Position numbers and translations under genes: made by a program
Notes under the pieces: generated by a model
What the model was told of the DNA's origin: nothing
The model's database searches: none
What the model saw: only the letters and a program-made list of their open reading frames with translations
Shown: piece by piece, positions 41,884 to 49,939 of the stretch
Layout of the letters: every line of letters begins with the position of its first letter
Numbering within the stretch: position 1 is the first letter of the stretch
Origin: CAIVAT01 sp964455285
GTDB lineage: Bacteria; Bacteroidota; Bacteroidia; Bacteroidales; FEN-979
Reading direction: 5' to 3'
DNA length: 64,000 nt
NCBI GenBank assembly: GCA_964455285.1
Contig: CAYVVG010000005.1
Location: 31,237-95,236, forward strand

Positions 41884-42357
41884 ATGTCAGGAAAAGGATT
41901 GCGATCCATCGCCGTAAGGCGTATCGATGCCCGCAGTGCCGGACCCTTGTTTGAAATGCTTCAGTCGGCTTCGCCGGGGTATTCCGAGTATTTCACCCCT
42001 TTCGAGCTGTCGCTGTCGGCCATCCGGGCGGTGCTGGAGAAGGCGGTTGGCGACCAGTTCTACGGCATCTATGTATCGGGACGGCTGGCCGGGCTTTTCA
42101 TGCTCAGGGGTTTCGACCAGGGCTACGCGATACCGTCGTTCGGAGTTTGGATCGCTGAAAAATACCAGTCGAAAGGGCTGAGCAAGCTGGCCATTCATTA
42201 TTCCATGACCGTTTGCCGGATGAACGGGATCGGCAGGCTGATGCTGAAAGTCTATCCGCAGAATGAAAAAGCCCGGCGGATCTACGAACAACTGGGATTT
42301 GAGTTCCAGGGGATGGATCCGAAGAATGGGAACAGGGTGTATATAAAAGAGTTGTGA
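41884..42357 (+). CDS. GNAT acetyltransferase, probable sugar N-acetyltransferase
   Basis: The 157-residue protein has the GNAT pattern: FGVWIAEKYQSKGLSKLAIHYSMTVCRMNGIGRLMLKVYPQNEKARRIYEQLGF, with the acetyl-CoA loop around EKYQSKGLSK. The ATG at 41884 has AGGAAA 4 nt upstream. Next to a 4-aminotransferase, it may N-acetylate the amino-sugar. This role is inferred from position only. An upstream GTG at 41848 is possible. Confidence 0.8.
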   Translation: MSGKGLRSIAVRRIDARSAGPLFEMLQSASPGYSEYFTPFELSLSAIRAVLEKAVGDQFYGIYVSGRLAGLFMLRGFDQGYAIPSFGVWIAEKYQSKGLSKLAIHYSMTVCRMNGIGRLMLKVYPQNEKARRIYEQLGFEFQGMDPKNGNRVYIKEL

Positions 42358-42358
42358 G

Positions 42359-43585
42359 ATGACGAAAGTGGCGTATTACGTGGGGGGGCTCACCCGTGAG
42401 ACCGGTGGGGCGTTTTCGTACTCGGTGGCGCTGATCAATATCGCTCTCGGAATCCCTTCGATCGGAAAAGTAATCGTCGTTCACGGCAGGGATAACCGTG
42501 AACAGCTGGAGCAGCTGCTGCAGCCTTCGGAAAAGTTGCATTTCGTCAGGGATCCCGTGCTGGATTCAAGGGTCAGGAAATTCTTATACTACCTGAGTTT
42601 CGGGCTGCTGGCCGTTTATGAGCTGACCCCCTCGCCGGCTGTGCGGAAGATCATTCGCGCGTTGGCCCGGATCAACCCTTACCGGAGGTTCTTCAATGCC
42701 CTCCCGGCGGAGATCATCCACGTTCCTTATTGTTACCTGCCGGTTGACGGGTGCCGGAAGAAGATGGTGATCTCCTTTCATGATCTTCAGGAACTGCGGT
42801 TCCCCGAATTCTTTTCGTCGCGCGAGAGGCTGTACCGGGCGTTTCTCTATAAATTTTCGCTGGAACACTGCGACCGTGTGGTGGTCACGTTCAGGCACAT
42901 CGGCGCCGACATCCGGAAGTATTTTCAGGTGCCGCCGGAGAAGGTCGACGTATGCCTGTTACCTTTTCATGAGAAGTTCGGGGGATTGCCTGAAGGAGAG
43001 GCCGACCATGACGGCGAGATCCTGGCAAAATGGAAGATCGGTCGCGGTTTTCTGCTCTACCCGGCCAATACGTGGCCGCATAAGAACCATGCCTCCCTGC
43101 TGCGGGCCCTGGCGCGCCTCCGTGAAACAGGTTTCGACGCCACCCTGGTATGCACGGGGAACAAGACGCCGCACTATGAGGAGCTGCAGCGGTTAACCGG
43201 CGAACTGGGATTATCCGGACGGGTGATCTTTCCCGGGCTGGTATCTGACGCAGAGCTCCGTTGCCTGTACCGGACCGCCGGCCTGGTGGTGATCCCTTCG
43301 CTCTACGAAGCAGGAAGTGCGCCCCTGTTTGAGTCGATTAAAATGGCGGCGCCGGTCATCTGTTCGCGGGTGACCTCCCTGCCGGAGACTATGGGAAACG
43401 AAGAATTTATCTTCGACCCGCTGGATGTGGAGACAATGGCTGAAAAGATCCGCCTGGGGCTGAACGACGATGGGTTCAGGGCCAGGAACCGGGAAAACCT
43501 GGAGAGGAGGCTGCATTTTTATGAAGCAATGGATTACAGGCAGGCCCTGGCCGCATGTTACGAAAAAATAGCACCATGGAGTTGA
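42359..43585 (+). CDS. Glycosyltransferase family 4
   Basis: The 408-residue protein shows a GT-B fold: VAYYVGGLTRETGGAFSYSVALI at the amino end, then FLLYPANTWPHKNHASLLRAL and VIPSLYEAGSAPLFESIKMAAPVICS with the conserved E-x7-E motif. It is likely to build the capsule repeat. The donor sugar is unknown. It begins 2 nt after the GNAT stop and overlaps the polymerase gene. Confidence 0.88.
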   Translation: MTKVAYYVGGLTRETGGAFSYSVALINIALGIPSIGKVIVVHGRDNREQLEQLLQPSEKLHFVRDPVLDSRVRKFLYYLSFGLLAVYELTPSPAVRKIIRALARINPYRRFFNALPAEIIHVPYCYLPVDGCRKKMVISFHDLQELRFPEFFSSRERLYRAFLYKFSLEHCDRVVVTFRHIGADIRKYFQVPPEKVDVCLLPFHEKFGGLPEGEADHDGEILAKWKIGRGFLLYPANTWPHKNHASLLRALARLRETGFDATLVCTGNKTPHYEELQRLTGELGLSGRVIFPGLVSDAELRCLYRTAGLVVIPSLYEAGSAPLFESIKMAAPVICSRVTSLPETMGNEEFIFDPLDVETMAEKIRLGLNDDGFRARNRENLERRLHFYEAMDYRQALAACYEKIAPWS

Positions 43586-44961
43586 TCCTGATACTTTTAA
43601 GCCTGACCATCCTGTTGATCACCTACTGGTTTCTCAGGAATCATATCAGCCTTCACCGGATTCTCAATCCCATAAAGCCGATCCATTATTTCCTGATCAC
43701 CAGTTCGTTGTTTTTCTCAGTTAAGTCCATTATCCTCTTCTCGGGAGTGCAGCAGTCCAACCTGTTGTTTTACAACCAGTCCCTCAGCCTCGATACGGTC
43801 AATACCACGCTCTTTTACGCATTCCTGCACATCGCGCTGGTTGTGATCGCCTACCGCCTTACGCAATCCTCCGCCCCCGTGCCGGCTGTTCCCACCACCA
43901 TCGTCTTGCCCGGGCGCGACAGGATCAATTTCGTGATCGTCCTTTACATCCTGATCGGCATCCTGGCCATGGTCGACCGGGTAAAGACCGGTACCTTCTT
44001 CTTTATCAAGGATTATGACATATCTACACTGAAACACTATGTGTGGTGGTACATCCCGGTACTTTTCGGTTTCGTCGGGGGGTCCTTTTACCTGTTCGGA
44101 GTCACCCCGTTCCTGGCATTTGCCGCCGGCTATTACAGAGACCGTGGATATGTCGTTCTGTACTATGTTTTCTCCGTCATTTACATTTTTGTCGGGTTGT
44201 ACTCCGGACAGAAAGAGGTCATATACTCGGTCATCGTCATTTATCTTTTTTATTCGTATTACCTGAGAAGCCGGGTGGGACACTCGATAAAAAGGGAGGT
44301 GTGGCAGATCATTCCCGTACTGATATTCATTTTCTTTCTGCCCAACCTGAGCTATTACCGCATGCTCCTGGTGCAGAGCACCTCCCGCGTCGCCACCCAG
44401 AACATCATCATTGCCATGAGGACCAAGCAGGAGAGCGAGTACATCTTCAAACGCATGGACCACCTTGATGCGGCATATAGTGTGGTGAAGAAAACCCCCG
44501 ATGCGGTACCGTATAAAATGGGGGAGACCTACTTTCGTGCGATCGACGCCGTGACGATCTACCTTCCATTTTTGCGTGCCTATTATCCTTACAGGGAAAC
44601 TGTAAATAATTCATTTGCAAATGATTATGGATTAATTGACGAAACGGTTTCCGGCATTACCCTCCCCATCTTTGCCGAAGCGTATATGAACTTCGGAGTG
44701 GTGGGGATCGTACTGATCTCGTTGCTGTACGGCTGGTTGCTGGCCAAGATCAACCGGTTGATCGAGATGCCCCACTTCCACCTCAAGTTCGTTGGCTTCA
44801 TATTGCTATATGTGTTTGTAATTCAGTTTAATGCGCTCTCGTTCCAGTCGGTGTTGCTGGCTATCTCCCGCGACCTGGTGAGCATCCTGATCGTCGTATT
44901 CCTCCTGAAAAGCAAAGAAGTGGCAGGACCCCTGCCGGAAATTCGGGAGGTGTCGCGGTGA
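43576..44961 (+). CDS. wzy: Wzy-type O-antigen/capsule polymerase
   Basis: The roughly 461-residue protein has about 11 hydrophobic segments and a large periplasmic loop between about 260 and 370 (QSTSRVATQNIIIAM...SFANDYGLIDETVSGITLP), the pattern of Wzy polymerases; the sequence is otherwise weakly conserved, as usual. It joins repeat units in the periplasm. Either the ATG at 43576 or the one at 43555 may be used; the latter overlaps the previous gene more. Confidence 0.82.
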   Translation: MELILILLSLTILLITYWFLRNHISLHRILNPIKPIHYFLITSSLFFSVKSIILFSGVQQSNLLFYNQSLSLDTVNTTLFYAFLHIALVVIAYRLTQSSAPVPAVPTTIVLPGRDRINFVIVLYILIGILAMVDRVKTGTFFFIKDYDISTLKHYVWWYIPVLFGFVGGSFYLFGVTPFLAFAAGYYRDRGYVVLYYVFSVIYIFVGLYSGQKEVIYSVIVIYLFYSYYLRSRVGHSIKREVWQIIPVLIFIFFLPNLSYYRMLLVQSTSRVATQNIIIAMRTKQESEYIFKRMDHLDAAYSVVKKTPDAVPYKMGETYFRAIDAVTIYLPFLRAYYPYRETVNNSFANDYGLIDETVSGITLPIFAEAYMNFGVVGIVLISLLYGWLLAKINRLIEMPHFHLKFVGFILLYVFVIQFNALSFQSVLLAISRDLVSILIVVFLLKSKEVAGPLPEIREVSR

Positions 44962-45025
44962 CCCCAACGGCGCCTCTGTATCGAAGTAACCTGCCCGGTT
45001 TCACAACCGCCTGCCATCCTTTCCC

Positions 45026-45817
45026 ATGCTGAGCATCATCACACCCGTTCTGAACGGGGAAAAATACCTGGAATGGAATATCCTGAGCATAAAAGCGCTG
45101 GACATTCCCTTTGAGCACATCATCGTCGATGGGGGATCGACGGACGGAACCCTGGAGATCATACGCCGCTATCCGCATGTACGGTTGTTGCAACAGTCTG
45201 GTGCATTGGGCATGTATGATGCCGTTCATCAGGGGTTTATGATAGCCCGGGGAGATGTGCTGGGGTATGTGAACGCGGATGACCAGGTGTTGGTCGCGGG
45301 CATGAAAGCGATGGTTGAACGGTTGTCGTCCGACCCGTCGCTGGATTTCGTTTACTCGAACGGATATTTCCTTTTCGCCGACAAAGGCCTGTATGTGCCG
45401 GTTTACGGGAAACGGGGTTTCCGGTATTTCCTGCTGAACAACATCATGCCGTTCCTTCAGCCCGCAACCCTCTACCGGAAGTCGCGGTACCTTGAAAGCG
45501 GCGGATTCCGGTATGAACAATTCCGGTTGATCGGCGACCTGGACCTTTTCCAGCGGTTTGCTTTGCTGGAAGGGTTCCGTGCAAGATATCTCCCGGTGTT
45601 CTCGACGGTGTTCCTCCGGCGTCGCGATTCCCTGTTGTACAGCAATATGGACAAACTGGCCGCAGAGGAGAGCCGGCTTGAGGTCAGGTACCGCATCCGG
45701 CTGATCACAAGGGTGTTATTCCAGGGGGCCAAGTTGTTTTCCTTCTTCCTTACTGTCATCCATTTTCTGACACGGAGAAATGGCCGGACCACGGCTGCCG
45801 GAACCCGGGCCGGCTGA
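45026..45817 (+). CDS. Family 2 glycosyltransferase
   Basis: The 263-residue protein starts MLSIITPVLNGEKYLEWNILSI, with a GT-A nucleotide-binding loop IIVDGGSTDGTLEII and the metal motif YVNADDQVL. It resembles WcaA/WbbN-type capsule transferases. The donor is unknown. A 64-bp gap separates it from wzy, with no clear promoter in it. Confidence 0.9.
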   Translation: MLSIITPVLNGEKYLEWNILSIKALDIPFEHIIVDGGSTDGTLEIIRRYPHVRLLQQSGALGMYDAVHQGFMIARGDVLGYVNADDQVLVAGMKAMVERLSSDPSLDFVYSNGYFLFADKGLYVPVYGKRGFRYFLLNNIMPFLQPATLYRKSRYLESGGFRYEQFRLIGDLDLFQRFALLEGFRARYLPVFSTVFLRRRDSLLYSNMDKLAAEESRLEVRYRIRLITRVLFQGAKLFSFFLTVIHFLTRRNGRTTAAGTRAG

Positions 45818-45835
45818 TCGGTTGACACTCATCGC

Positions 45836-47047
45836 ATGCCCACCCTCCTACAGATAAACTCCGTTGCATATACCGGTTCCACCGGCCGGATTGCCGGTGA
45901 CCTGGGTTTGCTTGCCCGCAGGCAGGGGTGGGAAAGCCATATCGCCTTTGGCAGGTCGGGAGGACCCGGAGGACCCAACACCTTCCGCATCGGGAATGAT
46001 GCAGACATCATGATCCACGGGTTGCAGACCCGGATCTTCGACCGCCATGGTCTCGGCTCAGGCTCCGCCACCCGTAAATTCATCCGGAAGATCCGGGAGA
46101 TCCGTCCCGACGTCATCCACCTTCATAATCTGCACGGATATTACCTGCATATCGGGGTACTTTTCCGTTACCTGGCCGAAACGGGTGTCCCGGTGGTGTG
46201 GACCCTGCACGATTGCTGGCCCTTTACCGGCCATTGCGCCTATTTCGATGCCGCGGGCTGTGAGAAGTGGAAGAGCCTTTGCCAACGCTGCCCCGAAAAG
46301 GGAAGTTATCCGGCCAGCCTCTTCGCCGACCGCTCGACAAAGAATTTCCGGTTGAAGCAGCAACTGTTCAACTCGGTAAGGAACCTCACCCTGGTGCCGG
46401 TCAGCCGGTGGATGGACGGCCTCGCCGGCGGATCTTTCCTGGGGAATCATCCCCGTCAGATCATTTACAACGGGATCGACACGGAGGCTTTCCATCCGTC
46501 AGATCCGGCAGAGGTGAAAGCGAAGTACGGGCTGGAAGGAAAATTTGTGGTGCTCGGCGTTTCGGCCGGCTGGAGCCCGCGGAAAGGGCTGGATGATCTC
46601 ATCAGGCTGGCTGGACGGTTCAGCAGCGATACACGCCTCCTGATCGTGGGATTGGACCGGGAACAAATGAAAAGGCTTCCCGGTGGAATTACGGGGATCA
46701 TGCACACCGGGAGCATCCGTGAACTGGCGGCGTTATACAGTTCGGCCGATGTCTTTGTCAATCCAACGCATGAGGACAACTTTCCGACCACCAACCTCGA
46801 ATCGCTGGCCTGCGGGACGCCGGTGATCACATACCGGACCGGAGGGAGCGCCGAAGCGGTGACGGCCGAAACCGGACTCGTGGTTTCGTGCGGAGATGTT
46901 TCCGGCCTCGCCGGTGCCGTGGACCGGGTGAGAGCCAACGGCAAGCCACATTACTCCTCCCGCTGCCGCGACCGGGCGATTGCGCACTACCGGCGTTTTG
47001 ACCGGTATGCAGAATACCTGGCCCTTTATGAGCGTCTTCTGGCATGA
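45836..47047 (+). CDS. Glycosyltransferase family 4
   Basis: The 403-residue protein shows GSTGRIAGDLGLLARRQGWESHIAFGR, HLHNLHGYYLHI, TLHDCWPFTGHCAYF and C-terminal NPTHEDNFPTTNLESLACGTPVITYRTGG. The cysteine-rich HCAYFDAAGCEKWKSLCQRC resembles the zinc-like stretch of WcaC/colanic-acid type enzymes. It overlaps the next transferase by 4 nt. Confidence 0.9.
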   Translation: MPTLLQINSVAYTGSTGRIAGDLGLLARRQGWESHIAFGRSGGPGGPNTFRIGNDADIMIHGLQTRIFDRHGLGSGSATRKFIRKIREIRPDVIHLHNLHGYYLHIGVLFRYLAETGVPVVWTLHDCWPFTGHCAYFDAAGCEKWKSLCQRCPEKGSYPASLFADRSTKNFRLKQQLFNSVRNLTLVPVSRWMDGLAGGSFLGNHPRQIIYNGIDTEAFHPSDPAEVKAKYGLEGKFVVLGVSAGWSPRKGLDDLIRLAGRFSSDTRLLIVGLDREQMKRLPGGITGIMHTGSIRELAALYSSADVFVNPTHEDNFPTTNLESLACGTPVITYRTGGSAEAVTAETGLVVSCGDVSGLAGAVDRVRANGKPHYSSRCRDRAIAHYRRFDRYAEYLALYERLLA

Positions 47048-48291
47048 CACCGACGGTTGAAAGCGGTACCGGACCTCGGAAGAAGATCCTGGTCATCACC
47101 GAGGTCTTTTACCCGGAACAGTTTCTCATCAACGACCTGGTATTCGAGTGGCAACGCCGGGGAATGGAGGTGTCGGTGCTGACGCGAAATCCTTCCTACC
47201 CGTTCGGCAGGAGTTTTCCCGGATACCGCAACCGGTTGTTCACCCGGGAGGTGGTCGACGGAGTTGCGGTATCCAGGGTTCAGTTCATTCCCGGATATAC
47301 GGGGAACAGGTGGATCAAGGTGTTGAACTATTTCTGGAACATGGCGCTGGCCTGGGGCTGGGTCATGAGGAACGGGAGGCGCTTCGATGCCGTGTTCGTT
47401 TGCCAGACGGGTCCGCTCACCTTTTCGTCGGCCGGGGTGTTGCTGCGCAAGCGGTACCGCGTCCCGGCTGCGATCTGGGTGCAGGATCTCTGGCCCGACA
47501 CCGTGATCGCCGCGGGAGTGGCGTCGAAGGGACTTTTTCGCGGCATCCTGGAGAGGTTCGTGCATTGGTGTTACTCGGGATTCGACACGCTGGCCGTCGC
47601 TTCGCCCGGGTTTGCCGGCAGGCTCGGGAACTACGCTCCGGGCAAAACGATCGGTTTCATCCCCCAGTGGGCCCCGCGCGTGAATGAGCCGGTGGGGGAG
47701 AAGGATGGATCCATTGGCAACCTTCCGGGACTTTTCAACTTCGTGTTTGCCGGGAACATCGGCACGGTGCAGAACCTTGAGAACGTGCTCCGCGGATTTC
47801 TCCTTTACCAGCAGAGTGCGTCGGGAAACCCGGATGTGTGGCTCAACCTGGTGGGCGACGGGGTGATGCTTGCGCAGTTAAAGAGATTGGCGGCCGACCT
47901 GGCAGTGCCATCCGTGAAATTCTGGGGCAGGCTCGACATGACGGCGATGCCGCGACTTTACCGGCTGGCCGATGTGCTGGTCATTTCGCTGGAAGACCAT
48001 CCGGTGTATAACCTGACGCTGCCCGCGAAGTTCCAGGCATACCTGGCTGCAGGAAAACCCATCTTTGGCGTCATCGGCGGAGAGACGGCCGGCATGATCC
48101 GCGGGCACAACCTGGGCTGGGTGGCCGATCCCACCGACACCGCCGACATTGCCCGCATGTTCGGGGTCATCGCTGCCACCGACGGCGCCGGAAGGCTGGA
48201 GAAGACGGAGCAGGCAGCCCGGCTGCTGGACTCCCATTTTGACCGGGAACGGCTCATCGGCCAACTCACCCGGATGATAAGCGAACCATGA
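47044..48291 (+). CDS. Family 4 glycosyltransferase, WbuB-like (possible L-FucNAc transferase)
   Basis: The 415-residue protein resembles WbuB: VITEVFYPEQFLINDLVFEW, SVLTRNPSYPFGRSFPGY, WVQDLWPDTVIAAGV and NFVFAGNIGTVQNLENVLRGF. WbuB-type enzymes transfer L-FucNAc in E. coli O26/O-antigens, which fits the capE-capF-capG genes in this locus (inference). It overlaps the exosortase-like gene by 4 nt. Confidence 0.88.
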   Translation: MTPTVESGTGPRKKILVITEVFYPEQFLINDLVFEWQRRGMEVSVLTRNPSYPFGRSFPGYRNRLFTREVVDGVAVSRVQFIPGYTGNRWIKVLNYFWNMALAWGWVMRNGRRFDAVFVCQTGPLTFSSAGVLLRKRYRVPAAIWVQDLWPDTVIAAGVASKGLFRGILERFVHWCYSGFDTLAVASPGFAGRLGNYAPGKTIGFIPQWAPRVNEPVGEKDGSIGNLPGLFNFVFAGNIGTVQNLENVLRGFLLYQQSASGNPDVWLNLVGDGVMLAQLKRLAADLAVPSVKFWGRLDMTAMPRLYRLADVLVISLEDHPVYNLTLPAKFQAYLAAGKPIFGVIGGETAGMIRGHNLGWVADPTDTADIARMFGVIAATDGAGRLEKTEQAARLLDSHFDRERLIGQLTRMISEP

Positions 48292-48842
48292 AAGATCTGA
48301 TCCAAAAAGTACGTCAACACCCGCAAACCAGGTATTTCGCACTGTTTTTCCTGTTCCTCGTGTTATATAAGACCGGTGAGCATGTGTTCGCGTACCTCGA
48401 CCGCAGCGAATCGCTGCCCGGCCTGTTCGACCTTCCCTACCAGTGGCTGTCAACCTGGATCACGAACCTCTCCGTTGGATTCTATTCCCTGTTCTTTCAG
48501 CAGATCCGGGCCGACGAAACTTTCGTGATCTTTATCGGGAACAACGGCGTGATCCGCATGGAACACGGTTGCACCGGGCTCATGCAGATGTTCCAGATCG
48601 TGTTTATCCTCGCGATTTTCCCATTGCCATTGAAAAACAAAGCCTTTTTTCTGCCCGTTTCGCTGGTGATCCTGTTCGGCGCTTCGGTCATCCATTATTT
48701 TATCCTGATCCCCATCGCCTGGAAATTCAACGGCAACTTTGAGATCTTTCACGATATCATATCCCGGGCCATCTTTTATTGCTGTTTCTTTCTGAATTTT
48801 GTACTCTGGATCAAAACCAACCCCAAACCAGCCACCCCATGA
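48288..48842 (+). CDS. Exosortase/archaeosortase-family membrane protein
   Basis: The 184-residue protein has about five membrane segments. MEHGCTGLMQM contains the presumed active-site Cys (C-[ST]-G), and later segments have FHDIISRAIFYC, matching the expected downstream His/Arg of the family. It resembles the short Bacteroidota exosortases (XrtF-like) more than the long proteobacterial EpsH. Exosortases cleave C-terminal sorting signals and attach or release proteins linked to EPS loci. No PEP-CTERM-like target was found in the window. It overlaps genes on both sides by 4 nt. Confidence 0.72.
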   Translation: MKDLIQKVRQHPQTRYFALFFLFLVLYKTGEHVFAYLDRSESLPGLFDLPYQWLSTWITNLSVGFYSLFFQQIRADETFVIFIGNNGVIRMEHGCTGLMQMFQIVFILAIFPLPLKNKAFFLPVSLVILFGASVIHYFILIPIAWKFNGNFEIFHDIISRAIFYCCFFLNFVLWIKTNPKPATP

Positions 48843-49939
48843 ACTTTCTTCCTGAAATGAAGTATTTCATCTATACCAACGACCTTCGGATCGGGCTGAG
48901 TTTCGGACTCTCGCTCTTCATCAGCGCCGTGCTCATCCCTTCCATCGTCGATATCGCACGGGCCAAGTCGTACATGGCGGCTCCCAACGACCGTACATCG
49001 CACCTGGAGACCACCCCGACCCTGGGCGGCATCGCCATCTTCATCGGCAGCATCATCGCCTACCTGATGTTCACCAACTTTGCCGCCATGCCTTCTTTCC
49101 AGTACATCATCGCGGGGGTGCTCATCATCTTCTTCATCGGGTTCAAAGACGACATCATCGGCATTTCGCCTTACAAGAAGCTGCTTGGACAGGTGATCGC
49201 GGCGCTCATCGTGATCGAATTCGGTGGGATCCTGCTGACCAGCCTGCACGGCCTTTTTTACATATACAGCATCACCTACAACTTCGGCCTCGTGCTGACC
49301 CTGGTCACCATCATCGGGGTGACCAACTGCTTTAACCTGATGGACGGAATCGACGGCCTGTCGGCCAGTCTCGCGACCCTGGCCTGCGCGGCTTTCGGAA
49401 CCTGGTTCTACCTCCAGGGGCAGTACGACTGGTCGGTGCTGTGTGCCGGGGTCATCGGGGCCAACACCGCCTTCCTCTATTTCAACCTCTTCAGCCGGAA
49501 GAACAAGATCTTCATGGGCGACACCGGCTCGCTCTTCCTGGGGTTCATCATCAGCATCATCGCCGTGAAATTCAACGAGAGCAGTGTGACGGCCACCGGC
49601 GCGGGATCGCTCGTGGCGGCACCGGCGGTCTCCATCGGTTTCCTGATGATCCCCATCTTCGACACGCTGCGGGTATTCATCACTAGGATGGTCAAGAACA
49701 AACCCCCGTTCAGCCCCGACAAAACGCACATCCATCATTATCTCCTCGCCCTTGGGTTCTCGCACCGCAAGGCCACGCTGATCCTCACCCTTACCGCATT
49801 GCTTTTCGTGGCGATATCGGTGATGCTGAAAGATCTGACGGTATTCTGGCTCCTGTTCGTGCTGATGATCGTCGCCTCGGCGCTCTCCTTCCTGCCGATC
49901 TGGATGGTCCACCGCCGCGGACTGAAGACCGCGAATTAA
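48839..49939 (+). CDS. wecA: WecA/TagO-type undecaprenyl-phosphate sugar-1-phosphate transferase
   Basis: The 366-residue, 10-11 membrane-segment protein has FKDDIIGISPYKKLLGQ, NLMDGIDGLSASLATL, MGDTGSLFLGF and HIHHYLLALGFSHRKA, the motifs of the MraY/WecA family. It transfers a sugar phosphate (GlcNAc or FucNAc-type) from UDP to undecaprenyl phosphate, starting the lipid-linked repeat unit. Position at the end of the locus is common. Stop codons of this gene and the Wzi-like gene overlap by 4 bp. Confidence 0.94.
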   Translation: MNFLPEMKYFIYTNDLRIGLSFGLSLFISAVLIPSIVDIARAKSYMAAPNDRTSHLETTPTLGGIAIFIGSIIAYLMFTNFAAMPSFQYIIAGVLIIFFIGFKDDIIGISPYKKLLGQVIAALIVIEFGGILLTSLHGLFYIYSITYNFGLVLTLVTIIGVTNCFNLMDGIDGLSASLATLACAAFGTWFYLQGQYDWSVLCAGVIGANTAFLYFNLFSRKNKIFMGDTGSLFLGFIISIIAVKFNESSVTATGAGSLVAAPAVSIGFLMIPIFDTLRVFITRMVKNKPPFSPDKTHIHHYLLALGFSHRKATLILTLTALLFVAISVMLKDLTVFWLLFVLMIVASALSFLPIWMVHRRGLKTAN

